Positions 8,563 through 17,133 of a stretch of 64,000 nucleotides of DNA are shown one piece after another. Position 1 is the first letter of the stretch; every line of letters starts with the position of its first letter. The stretch is taken from positions 8,380-72,379 of the forward strand of contig CAUQTI010000015.1 of assembly GCA_963521065.1 (NCBI GenBank), read 5' to 3'. The notes below the pieces were generated by a model, which was given only the letters and a program-made list of their open reading frames with translations, ran no database searches and was not told the DNA's origin. The translations under genes were made by a program, and so were the position numbers. The stretch is from IOR16 sp963521065. GTDB lineage: Bacteria; Bacillota; Clostridia; Peptostreptococcales; Anaerovoracaceae.

Positions 8563-9533
8563 TTACATATTCTAAAATAAATACCAGAATTTGGTCTATG
8601 CTGGGTACGCGGAGAGTAATTGGTGTTGCGATATCAGAACTGGCAGATCAAGATGAAAAGTTTACCTTTGTTACTGCTGATGTTGGACGATATTATGCTA
8701 TAAATAAGTTTAAAGAAAAACATAGTAATAAACTAATTAACGTAGGAATTGCAGAACAGAATATGATAGGTGTTGCAGCAGCAATGGCAAAAGAAGGATT
8801 TCATGTATTTACAGCAACCTATGCTACTTTCGCTACGGGAAGAGTATTGGATCAAGTGCGTGTAAACATGGGACTAATGGGACTACCCATTAAATTAATT
8901 GGTGTAAGTGCTGGATTAGCAGAGGGAGAAATGAGCGCTACTCATATGGCATTGGAAGACATTTCGATGTTACGTTCCATTCCAAATATTATTATTGTAT
9001 CCCCTGCGGATTGTACTGAAGCAATGAAAATTTTCGAAGCTGCCAATGAGATTCAGCAACCAATGTATATTAGGCTAACAGGAGGATTAAGTTCACCGAT
9101 AGTATATAAGGAAGACTATGAATTTAAGATAGGACATTCTATCACGCTACAGAGTGGGAGTGATATTGCTATTATAGCTTCTGGTAGTATGGTAGCGCAG
9201 TCTATAAGTGTAGCTAAAGAGTTAGAAGAGCAGAAAATTAGCTGCAGTGTGATAGACATGCATACAATCTGGCCATTGGATATCGATACATTAGATTTAT
9301 TGGCAGACACTCATAAAATGCTTGTAACTGTTGAAGAACATTCAGTTTATGGAGGATTAGGGGGAGCTGTTTCAGAATATTTCTCGATTAAGTCTAATCG
9401 ACTGCCAATTCTTAAAATTGGTGTTAATGGTATATATCCCGATGCGGATACTTATAAAAACTTATTAGAGAAAACAGGGCTTAGTGTTAGCAAAATTACG
9501 GAGAAGATTGAAAAAAATTATAAAGAGATTTGA
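8559..9533 (+). CDS. Transketolase C-terminal subunit (first of two split pairs)
   Basis: A 324-residue protein containing the pyrimidine-binding and C-terminal domains of transketolase. The catalytic Glu that activates ThDP is in NVGIAEQNM, followed by TATYATFATGR and THMALEDIS. The C-terminal domain has VEEHSVYGGLGGAV. The start is TTG at 8559, inside the stop of the N-subunit gene (TTGA overlap), with GGAGGA a few bases upstream. The coupling indicates an obligate heterodimer or heterotetramer with the 7753 product. It is clearly homologous to the 10363 gene but well diverged from it. Confidence 0.87.
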   Translation: MITYSKINTRIWSMLGTRRVIGVAISELADQDEKFTFVTADVGRYYAINKFKEKHSNKLINVGIAEQNMIGVAAAMAKEGFHVFTATYATFATGRVLDQVRVNMGLMGLPIKLIGVSAGLAEGEMSATHMALEDISMLRSIPNIIIVSPADCTEAMKIFEAANEIQQPMYIRLTGGLSSPIVYKEDYEFKIGHSITLQSGSDIAIIASGSMVAQSISVAKELEEQKISCSVIDMHTIWPLDIDTLDLLADTHKMLVTVEEHSVYGGLGGAVSEYFSIKSNRLPILKIGVNGIYPDADTYKNLLEKTGLSVSKITEKIEKNYKEI

Positions 9534-9547
9534 TGGGAGCCATTGTG

Positions 9548-10357
9548 ATGAAAAGGCAAGATTTAAACTTATTAGCTAAAGAAATACGAAAAGATATACT
9601 AAATATGGCATTGGCAGCAGGTGCGCAAGGTGCTCATTTAGGAGGGGCATTATCTTGTGTTGAGATTTTAACAGCTTTATATGGTTACCAAATGAGAAAA
9701 AAGATTGAAAACCCTTATTGGGAAGAGAGAGATCGCTTGATATTTAGTAAAGGTCATGGAGCGTTGGCATATTATTCAGCTTTAGCAGAAGTTGGGTATT
9801 TTGATAAGAATGAGTTGGCCTCATATAAATCAAATGAAACCTTTTTATATGGACATCCATCTTTAAATATGGAAAGAGGGATAGAATTTTCTAGTGGAAG
9901 TCTTGGGCAAGGTGTTTCTTTAGGAGTAGGCACTGCTTTGGCACTACGTGCAAAGGAAAATCACAATTCAAGCGTCTATGTCATCGTTGGCGATGGTGAA
10001 TGTAATGAAGGTTCTGTCTGGGAAGCCTTGATGTCTGCGGCTCATTTCAAGTTAAACCGACTAACGGTTATTGTTGATAAAAATGGATTGCAGTATGATG
10101 GCATGACAGAAAATGTTATGAATCTAGGAAATTTAGTTGAGAAATTTAGAAGTTTTGGTTTTTATACAAATGAAATAGATGGACACAATATAGGTTCGCT
10201 ATGTGAGTCTTTAGGAGAAATTTCAGAAAAACCAAAAGCTATCATTGCTAATACGGTAAAAGGAAAAGGCATATCTTTTATGGAGGGTAACCCAAAGTGG
10301 CATAGTTCACGTTTATCACAATCACAATATGATACAGCTATGAAAGAGTTGGGGTAG
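9548..10357 (+). CDS. Transketolase N-terminal subunit (second split pair)
   Basis: Second ThDP-binding half transketolase. It has GDGECNEGSVWEAL, VIVDKNGLQYDG and the canonical SKGHGA, unlike the SKAH of the first copy. A TTG at 9530 overlaps the preceding stop, but the ATG at 9548 lies nine bases after GGGAG and gives 269 residues, exactly the length of the first N-subunit, so it was chosen. Shared segments such as NPYWEERDR and GAHLGG show that the two N-subunits arose by duplication. The substitutions at active-site-lining positions suggest different donors or acceptors rather than redundancy. The C-subunit follows after 5 bp. Confidence 0.87.
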   Translation: MKRQDLNLLAKEIRKDILNMALAAGAQGAHLGGALSCVEILTALYGYQMRKKIENPYWEERDRLIFSKGHGALAYYSALAEVGYFDKNELASYKSNETFLYGHPSLNMERGIEFSSGSLGQGVSLGVGTALALRAKENHNSSVYVIVGDGECNEGSVWEALMSAAHFKLNRLTVIVDKNGLQYDGMTENVMNLGNLVEKFRSFGFYTNEIDGHNIGSLCESLGEISEKPKAIIANTVKGKGISFMEGNPKWHSSRLSQSQYDTAMKELG

Positions 10358-10362
10358 AGTAC

Positions 10363-11325
10363 ATGGAATTTAATAGAAGAGAAATAAGGACATGGTCTAT
10401 GCTGGGAAGTGCAGGAACTTTTGGACTAGCAGCATTAGAATTGGAAGATAGCAATATTGTAATGCTTACCGCAGATCTATGTAATTTTTCTGGCTTAGAT
10501 CGTTTTAAAGAAAAGTATCCTCAAAGATTTTATAACTTGGGGATTGCTGAGCAGAACATGATAACTGTTGCAGGGGCTATGGCTAAAGAAGGTTTAGTGC
10601 CATTTGTTACAACATATGCTACGTTTGCAAGTTCTAGAGCTTGTGAACAAATTAGAGTTAATTTAGGATATATGAATCAAAATGTGAAAGTTGTAGGCTT
10701 AGCATCAGGTTTATCTGTTGGTATTTTAGGTCCCACGCATATCTCGTTAGAGGATATTTCAAATATGAGGAGCATTCCTAATATGACAGTTGTTTCACCT
10801 GCAGACTGTTCAGAAATAATAAAGTGTGTTAAAGCATGTGCAGAGTGGGATGGGCCTGTTTATTTGAGATTAACAGGAGCGACTAATGTTCCTGTTATAT
10901 ATAATGAAGATTATAGTTTTGTAATTGGAAAAGCTATAAAGTTATGTGAAGGTGAAGAACTTGCAATTATAGCAACGGGGACAGTAGTATATCAAGCGAA
11001 AAAAGCAGCCGAACTTTTACAGGAGTATGGCATAGATACAATGGTAGTTAATATGCATACAATTAAACCGTTGGATAAAGAATTTCTGGATAGCATTCAA
11101 GGGATTAAGACAATTGTAACGGTTGAAGAACATGGGAAAATTGGTGGATTAGGGAGTGCTGTTGCAGAATTTTACGCTGGAAGAGAAAAAAAACCAAGAC
11201 ACATTATCATTGGTCTGGATGATAAATTCCCACATGCCGGCGAGTATAATTATCTATTAGAAAATTGTGGTTTAACTGCAGAACATATAGTGAAGAAGAT
11301 ATTACAGACAAGAGAGGAAGAGTAA
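10363..11325 (+). CDS. Transketolase C-terminal subunit (second split pair)
   Basis: A 320-residue partner of the 9548 product. The activating Glu is in NLGIAEQNM, followed by TTYATFASSRA and THISLEDIS, with VEEHGKIGGLGSAV in the C-terminal domain. It is aligned end to end with the 8559 gene. The order N1-C1-N2-C2 indicates tandem duplication of an entire two-gene unit. One base separates it from the following ligase gene. ThDP enzyme chemistry is certain from the motifs; the substrate is not. Confidence 0.87.
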   Translation: MEFNRREIRTWSMLGSAGTFGLAALELEDSNIVMLTADLCNFSGLDRFKEKYPQRFYNLGIAEQNMITVAGAMAKEGLVPFVTTYATFASSRACEQIRVNLGYMNQNVKVVGLASGLSVGILGPTHISLEDISNMRSIPNMTVVSPADCSEIIKCVKACAEWDGPVYLRLTGATNVPVIYNEDYSFVIGKAIKLCEGEELAIIATGTVVYQAKKAAELLQEYGIDTMVVNMHTIKPLDKEFLDSIQGIKTIVTVEEHGKIGGLGSAVAEFYAGREKKPRHIIIGLDDKFPHAGEYNYLLENCGLTAEHIVKKILQTREEE

Positions 11326-11326
11326 A

Positions 11327-12724
11327 TTGATATTTAATATTGAAAACGTGGATCGCAATCGAATCGCGGCTATAGAAGAGGGTAAAACAAGTATTACTTA
11401 TGGTGAACTAAGTAATTTTTCAATAAAAATAGCAGAGGTGCTCAAAGAAAGAAGAGTGTTAATTTTTCATTTGACAACAAATACGATTGGATCATTTGCA
11501 GGATATGTTGCTTTGTTGTCAAATTATGTGGTTCCAGCATTGATTGATTCAAAATTAGATTTAAATTTACTTCATGAACTTATAAAAAAATATAAACCTC
11601 AGTATATTTGGGCCCCTCAAATGTCGGATGCTGTTCGGGGATTAGACTGCGTATTTGAGGCTTATAAATATGGATTATATCAAACAGGATATAATAGGGG
11701 ATATAATATTCACGAAGATCTTGCATTAATGCTAACTACGTCTGGAAGTACAGGGAGTCCTAAATTTGTACGACAGTCATATCAAAATATTCTTAGTAAT
11801 ACAAAATCTATTGTGCAATATTTAAAGATTAGAGAAGATGACCGTGCCATAACAACACTTCCTATGCATTACACCTATGGTTTATCTATCATTCAAACAC
11901 ATCTTTCCGTAGGTGCAAGAACGATATTTACTGAAAGAAGTTTGGTTGATAAAGAGTTCTGGAATTTGTTAAGAAATGAAGAGGCAACTACTTTTGGTGG
12001 GGTCCCTTATACATATGAAATTCTTAAAAAATTAAAATTTTCTAGGATGGATCTACCTAGTATTCGATATATTACACAAGCTGGGGGTAAACTTGGAACG
12101 GAATTACATTATGAATTTGCATCATGGTGTGAACAGAAAGAAATAAATTTTATTGTTATGTATGGACAGGCAGAAGCTACAGCTAGGATGAGTTACGTGC
12201 CAAGTGAAATGGCAATAAAAAAATCCGGAAGTATTGGTATAGCTATACCGGGGGGAACATTCAAACTTATCGATTCGGATGGAAAGGAAATTACTTCCAA
12301 CGAAGTGATAGGAGAAATGGTTTATACTGGACAAAATGTAACTTTAGGTTATGCAGAGTCCGGTGAAGATTTAGAAAAAGGTGATGAACGAAAGGGCATC
12401 CTATTTACTGGAGACATAGGAAAATTTGATGAAGACGGTTATTATTATATTGTAGGGAGAAAAAAAAGATTCTTAAAGATCTTTGGCAGCCGTGTTAATC
12501 TTGAAGAAGTAGAAATATTGCTTAAAAATGCTGGAATGGAATCTGTTTGTGTGGGAGAGGATGACCATATGAAGATTTTTACTTTGCACGAAGATATAGT
12601 AATGGTTCGTAGTACATTGTCCAAACTAACAGGGATACATCCTAATGCGCTGACTGTTAGCCATATCAAAGCTATCCCTCGAAATGAAGCAGGAAAGATT
12701 TTGTATGCGGCATTGGAAAGGTGA
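11327..12724 (+). CDS. AMP-dependent synthetase/ligase (ANL superfamily)
   Basis: A 465-residue adenylate-forming enzyme. Core motifs are A3 LTTSGSTGSPK (about residues 137-147), YGQAEATARMS, TGDIG, GRKKRFLKIFG and the catalytic Lys in IPRNEAGKILYAAL. It activates a carboxylic acid as the acyl-AMP and transfers it to CoA or to a carrier-protein thiol. The TTG start at 11327 directly follows the preceding stop and has GAGAGGAAG upstream. Being shorter than typical acyl-CoA synthetases and sharing an operon with an acyl carrier protein, it may be the loading ligase for the 6730 ACP. LuxE, encoded just downstream, is a second, different adenylating enzyme. Confidence 0.82.
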   Translation: MIFNIENVDRNRIAAIEEGKTSITYGELSNFSIKIAEVLKERRVLIFHLTTNTIGSFAGYVALLSNYVVPALIDSKLDLNLLHELIKKYKPQYIWAPQMSDAVRGLDCVFEAYKYGLYQTGYNRGYNIHEDLALMLTTSGSTGSPKFVRQSYQNILSNTKSIVQYLKIREDDRAITTLPMHYTYGLSIIQTHLSVGARTIFTERSLVDKEFWNLLRNEEATTFGGVPYTYEILKKLKFSRMDLPSIRYITQAGGKLGTELHYEFASWCEQKEINFIVMYGQAEATARMSYVPSEMAIKKSGSIGIAIPGGTFKLIDSDGKEITSNEVIGEMVYTGQNVTLGYAESGEDLEKGDERKGILFTGDIGKFDEDGYYYIVGRKKRFLKIFGSRVNLEEVEILLKNAGMESVCVGEDDHMKIFTLHEDIVMVRSTLSKLTGIHPNALTVSHIKAIPRNEAGKILYAALER

Positions 12725-12730
12725 GAGATT

Positions 12731-13402
12731 TTGATAACTATTATAAATTATGGGGAATATATCTTAGCAGATATTAAGAGTGATTCTATTGAAGATTGGA
12801 ACTATGCACAAGCTACTAATATAAAGGTTAATTTACCGGTAAACACGATGAATTTGGTTAATATGCAACGTAATGGATATTTATTTGTAGATCGTACATA
12901 TGATGTTTCAATTAATTTAGTAAGGTCACAAATAGATTTTGATAAACTTATACGACTAAAAGTTGTAAAAGAAAATAGGGTATCGGCACAGGTTCGCGAG
13001 ATTGCATTAAAAAGCTTTCCGAATGATCGGAGATTTCATTTTTCCCCAGTTTGTAACAATAATATAGCATGTCAGGTAATTGATGACTGGCTAGAGAAAT
13101 TAGAAGATATATATGTTTGCTATTATAGGGAATTACCGATAGGATTTGCTTCTTTACAATATAAGGATGATAAGCATATGTTTGTACATTTAGCAGCAGT
13201 AGATGAGAACTATAGGAGAACCGGAGCGGCACTTACACTATATTCATATCTTGCTAAATTATGCAAAGAAAATAATTGTCTTACAATGGAGGGTACAATT
13301 TCAAGTTTTAATATCCCCGTATTGAACTTATATTCCTATTTGGGAGCATCTTTTTCTAATCCAAGAGATATTTTTTTAAAGGAGGTAATGAATGAGAAAT
13401 AA
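12731..13402 (+). CDS. GNAT N-acyltransferase, WecD/FdtC-like
   Basis: A 223-residue protein with a C-terminal GNAT fold: VHLAAVDENYRRTGAALTLY contains the acyl-CoA pyrophosphate loop, and FNIPVLNLYSYLGASFSNPRDIFLK is the typical C-terminal strand-helix. The layout, an alpha/beta N-terminal region of about 110 residues ahead of the GNAT core, resembles TDP-fucosamine acetyltransferase (WecD) and other dTDP-amino-sugar acyltransferases. The start is TTG at 12731 after GAGAGA. It overlaps luxE by 11 bp. Likely role: transferring an acyl group to a sugar amine. It could accept the acyl group from ACP rather than CoA, but nothing in the sequence proves that. Confidence 0.75.
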   Translation: MITIINYGEYILADIKSDSIEDWNYAQATNIKVNLPVNTMNLVNMQRNGYLFVDRTYDVSINLVRSQIDFDKLIRLKVVKENRVSAQVREIALKSFPNDRRFHFSPVCNNNIACQVIDDWLEKLEDIYVCYYRELPIGFASLQYKDDKHMFVHLAAVDENYRRTGAALTLYSYLAKLCKENNCLTMEGTISSFNIPVLNLYSYLGASFSNPRDIFLKEVMNEK

Positions 13403-14471
13403 TCTAGAGAAATTTCATGAAATACAACCTTATGGTCTAATGCAAACTGAAAAAGAAAAGCTTTTAGGATCTAGATTAAATGAGTTAACCTCTTGTCATT
13501 ACGAGAATTGCAAGGAATACCATAAAATATTAAAAACACTGGAGGTTAATTTAGACAAAACATATGAGATTGAAGAGATTCCATTTATTCCAGTTAGACT
13601 TTTTAAGAACTATGAATTACTTAGTGTTTCCAAAGATGACATTGCAAAGGTTATGACTTCTTCTGGAACGAGTGGACAATCAGTATCTAAAATTTATCTT
13701 AGCAAAGAGAATATCCGTTCTCAGACAAAAACATTGGCGCAAATTATATCTTCATTTATAGGTAAAAAAAGATTGCCTTTGCTTATTTTGGATACAGAAC
13801 TTGTGAAAAAAGATAGGAATATGTTTTCTGCACGAGGTGCTGGAATAATCGGATTCACAACTTTTGGAAGAGATATTTGTTATGCACTAGATGAGAAAAT
13901 GCAGTTAGATGTGGATAAAGTTATAGGATTTATTGAAAAATATAAAAATGAGACAATCCTTATGTTTGGGTATACATATATGATATGGCAGTATATCGTT
14001 TTGGAATTGGAGAGATTAGGGATCTCATTAAAAACAAAAGGTATTCTATTTCACATTGGAGGATGGAAAAAATTAAAAGATCAAGCAGTAGATACTTTGG
14101 CGTATAACAGACGTGTATGTGGTTGTTTTGGTGATGTTCAAGTATATAATTATTATGGTATGGCAGAGCAATTAGGCTCTGTTTTTGTTGAATGTGAACA
14201 TGGGCATATGCATTGTTCAAATTATTCAGACATTATCATTCGAAGAGCGAAAGACTTTAGCGTAGCTGATATAAAAGAACGAGGATTAATTGAGTTGGTT
14301 TCAGCTTTGCCTATAAGTTATCCGGGACATGCTATACTCACAGAAGACGAAGGAGAAATACTAGGAATTGATAATTGTCCCTGCGGAAGAAAAGGAAAGT
14401 ATTTTAAAATATATGGACGAGTTAAAGGTGCAGAAATAAGGGGGTGTAGTGATACACATGAAAGACGTTGA
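13392..14471 (+). CDS. LuxE-family acyl-protein synthetase
   Basis: A 359-residue LuxE-like enzyme. In the luminescence system LuxE adenylates a fatty acid and passes the acyl group to a cysteine, then to LuxC, which reduces it to an aldehyde. Visible features are VMTSSGTSGQSVSK (ATP/acyl-adenylate loop), the HIGGWKK segment, VYNYYGMAEQLGSVF and a C-terminal Cys pair in NCPCGRKGKYFKIYGR. A strong AAGGAGG precedes the ATG at 13392. It overlaps luxC, as in true reductase complexes. There is no luciferase (luxA/B) here, so light production is not indicated. Related LuxE/LuxC pairs occur in polysaccharide loci. Gene symbol left blank because it is not part of a lux operon. Confidence 0.82.
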   Translation: MRNNLEKFHEIQPYGLMQTEKEKLLGSRLNELTSCHYENCKEYHKILKTLEVNLDKTYEIEEIPFIPVRLFKNYELLSVSKDDIAKVMTSSGTSGQSVSKIYLSKENIRSQTKTLAQIISSFIGKKRLPLLILDTELVKKDRNMFSARGAGIIGFTTFGRDICYALDEKMQLDVDKVIGFIEKYKNETILMFGYTYMIWQYIVLELERLGISLKTKGILFHIGGWKKLKDQAVDTLAYNRRVCGCFGDVQVYNYYGMAEQLGSVFVECEHGHMHCSNYSDIIIRRAKDFSVADIKERGLIELVSALPISYPGHAILTEDEGEILGIDNCPCGRKGKYFKIYGRVKGAEIRGCSDTHERR

Positions 14472-15621
14472 ATTTTTGGTAGGAAAAGAAGCTCCTTTAG
14501 ATAAAACAGTATTACCCCCATATAGCGATATCGTATGCAACTTTTTACAAGAGTTATCTGGTCGGTTAATAAGAGAGGCAAAGCTTTATCCAGATGTACT
14601 TTCTTTTGCGTATTGGTGTAGAAAAGCTAATTTATTAAAATTGAAAGAAAGTGCATCATATGGCCGATTGGGACGTGGAATGGTATTTCATATTACTCCA
14701 TCCAATGTTCCGGTAAATTTTGCATTCTCATTAGCATTTTCATTATTAGCCGGAAATAACAATATTGTCAGAGTTAGCAGCAAAAAATTTCCTCAGGTAG
14801 ATTTGATATGCAGAGTGATGAATGAAGTTCTTTTAAATCATCCTAATTTAGCGAATAAAGTAAGGATAATTCGGTATGGGCATAATCAAGAAGTAACGGC
14901 TGCACTTTCCATGCAGTCGGATGTTCGTATGGTTTGGGGCGGAGACGAAACAGTAAGTTTATTAAAGATGGAAAAGACAAAACCACAATGCTTAGATATA
15001 TGTTTTGTTGATCGCTATTCAGTAGCAATGATTAGTGGGAAAGAGATACTATCATTAAGTGATAGTGAACTTATTCGATTGGCAGAGCAATTTTATAATG
15101 ATACTTACTTAGTTGATCAAAATGCGTGTTCCTCACCACAACTAGTTTTGTGGTATGAAGATGATTTATTTGGGCGTGAGCGATTTTGGAATGCAGTATA
15201 TGATTGTGCAAAAAAAAGATACACATTGCAAGAAGCTGTATGTGTAGATAAATATACCAGGCTGTGTGAGAATGCGATAGATGGGATAGGAATAAAGACT
15301 AGTCAAAGGTTTGGGAATTTGTTATATCGCATGGATTTAGAAACTATAAATCTATCGACACAACAATTACGAGGTGTATGCGGAATGTTTTATGAATACT
15401 CACTGAATGATTGGAGTGAATTAAAAAAGTTTGTTTCTAATAAATATCAAACCGTTACATGCTTTGGGATAAATCGTCAGTTACTTAGAGAATTTGTAAT
15501 AAATAATGGGCTCAATGGAATTGATCGAATAGTTCCAATTGGAAAAGCAGTAGATATTGGTATTATCTGGGACGGATACGATTTGATTGGCATGTTGTCG
15601 CGCGTGGTAGCATTAGTATAA
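14449..15621 (+). CDS. LuxC-family acyl-CoA/acyl-protein reductase
   Basis: NADPH-dependent reductase of the aldehyde dehydrogenase superfamily that converts an activated acyl group to an aldehyde. RLGRGMVFHITPSNVPVNF and RVSSKKFPQ form the cofactor site. The catalytic cysteine is in VDQNACSSPQ (around base 15126), which matches LuxC. The start is uncertain: GTG at 14449 lies 4 bases after AAGGGGG, and ATG at 14458 lies 13 bases after it; both overlap luxE. Together with LuxE it should make an aldehyde from a carboxylic acid, possibly used as transketolase acceptor or reductively attached to the glycan. These last roles are inference. Confidence 0.83.
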   Translation: MIHMKDVEFLVGKEAPLDKTVLPPYSDIVCNFLQELSGRLIREAKLYPDVLSFAYWCRKANLLKLKESASYGRLGRGMVFHITPSNVPVNFAFSLAFSLLAGNNNIVRVSSKKFPQVDLICRVMNEVLLNHPNLANKVRIIRYGHNQEVTAALSMQSDVRMVWGGDETVSLLKMEKTKPQCLDICFVDRYSVAMISGKEILSLSDSELIRLAEQFYNDTYLVDQNACSSPQLVLWYEDDLFGRERFWNAVYDCAKKRYTLQEAVCVDKYTRLCENAIDGIGIKTSQRFGNLLYRMDLETINLSTQQLRGVCGMFYEYSLNDWSELKKFVSNKYQTVTCFGINRQLLREFVINNGLNGIDRIVPIGKAVDIGIIWDGYDLIGMLSRVVALV

Positions 15622-15635
15622 GATGGAGATTTTTT

Positions 15636-17126
15636 ATGTTGTTTAATTCAATAAAGTTTCTAATATTTTTTCCTATAGTTTCGATAATATATTTTACGAT
15701 TCCACAAAAAATAAAAAGTTTATGGCTTTTAATAATGAGCTATTTCTTTTATATGTGTTGGAATCCTAAATATGTAATCCTTATTGCAACGTCTACATTA
15801 ATTACATATTATAGTGGAATTCTTATTGAAAAAGTTGAATCGATTAATTCGCAAAAAAAGAAGCAACATGGTAAGAAAATAGTTGTTATACTTAGTATAG
15901 TCAGTAATTTAAGCATCCTCTTTTTCTTTAAATATTTTCCATTTGCAATTAATAATTTAAATGCTGGATTAAGTATTTTCAATATATCATTTAATATACC
16001 AACATTTGATATTCTTTTACCGGTAGGAATATCTTTCTATACTTTTCAGGCTTTAGGGTATACAATAGATGTTTATAGACAAGAAATACCAGCTGAAAAA
16101 AGTCTTTTAAAATATGCTCTTTTTGTATCTTTTTTCCCGCAATTAGTAGCAGGACCAATTGAAAGATCTAAAAATCTTCTAAATCAGATTAATAAAGAAA
16201 ATCATTTCGAATATAATCGAGTTAAAAATGGTTTGCTTTTAATGATTTGGGGTTTATTTCAAAAAATGGTTATTGCGGATCACATTGCAATAGTAGTGAA
16301 TCAAATTTATGATAACTATGAACAATATACAGGCGTTTATTTAATGTTTGCAACTATTTTATTTGCATTTCAAATTTATTGTGATTTTGCTGGATATAGC
16401 AATATTGCCATAGGTGCAGCGAGAGTAATGGGATTTTCATTAATGGATAATTTTAAAAGGCCCTATTTTGCAAGGTCTGTAGGAGATTTTTGGAGAAGGT
16501 GGCATATTTCTTTAAGTACCTGGTTTAGGGACTATTTGTATATACCATTAGGCGGAAATCGTTGTTCAAAATTGCGAAAATATTTTAATTTAATGGTTAC
16601 ATTTTTAATAAGTGGACTTTGGCATGGAGCAAGTTGGAACTATGTAGTATGGGGTGGAATGAATGGAAGCTATCAAGTTATAGGAGATTTTATTAAACCT
16701 TTGAGGCAAACAGTTAGCGACAAATTAAACGTTAGAAAAGAATGCTTTAGTTATCGCCTACTATGTAAAATTTCTACTTTTATTTTAATTGATTTTTCCT
16801 GGTTATTTTTTAGAGCCGATGGATTCAGAAATGGGTGCATGATGCTTAAAATAATTTTTGGAAATTTTAGTTTTGCTAGTATTTTTGATCATGTTTCATA
16901 CCCCATTGGATTGGATGGCTATGATTTTAAAATTATGATTTTAGGGATATTATTGCTAATTGTGATTGATTGTATGAGTGAGAGGCTGGATGTGTTAGAA
17001 TGGCTTTCTGAGCAGAATATTTGGTTTAGATGGACAATGTATTATGTATTGATTCTTTCAATTATAATTTTTGGCGTGTACGGTATAAGCTATAATAGTG
17101 AGCAGTTTATTTATTTTCAATTTTGA
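15636..17126 (+). CDS. MBOAT-family membrane O-acyltransferase (AlgI/DltB-like), copy 1
   Basis: A 496-residue polytopic protein with many hydrophobic helices. The MBOAT signature includes PVGISFYTFQ, VSFFPQLVAGPIERS, WRRWHISLSTWFRDYLYIPLGGN and the catalytic His (about residue 330) in SGLWHGASW. AlgI/PatA-type enzymes pass acyl groups across the membrane to extracytoplasmic glycans, together with an SGNH-fold partner, which is encoded next. It is closely related to the 21783 gene: long blocks such as LFFFKYF, LLKYALFVSFFPQLVAGPIERSK and the last residues QFIYFQF are shared. It shares the AT-rich composition of the operon, unlike its paralogue. Confidence 0.9.
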   Translation: MLFNSIKFLIFFPIVSIIYFTIPQKIKSLWLLIMSYFFYMCWNPKYVILIATSTLITYYSGILIEKVESINSQKKKQHGKKIVVILSIVSNLSILFFFKYFPFAINNLNAGLSIFNISFNIPTFDILLPVGISFYTFQALGYTIDVYRQEIPAEKSLLKYALFVSFFPQLVAGPIERSKNLLNQINKENHFEYNRVKNGLLLMIWGLFQKMVIADHIAIVVNQIYDNYEQYTGVYLMFATILFAFQIYCDFAGYSNIAIGAARVMGFSLMDNFKRPYFARSVGDFWRRWHISLSTWFRDYLYIPLGGNRCSKLRKYFNLMVTFLISGLWHGASWNYVVWGGMNGSYQVIGDFIKPLRQTVSDKLNVRKECFSYRLLCKISTFILIDFSWLFFRADGFRNGCMMLKIIFGNFSFASIFDHVSYPIGLDGYDFKIMILGILLLIVIDCMSERLDVLEWLSEQNIWFRWTMYYVLILSIIIFGVYGISYNSEQFIYFQF

Positions 17127-17133
17127 GGTATAC

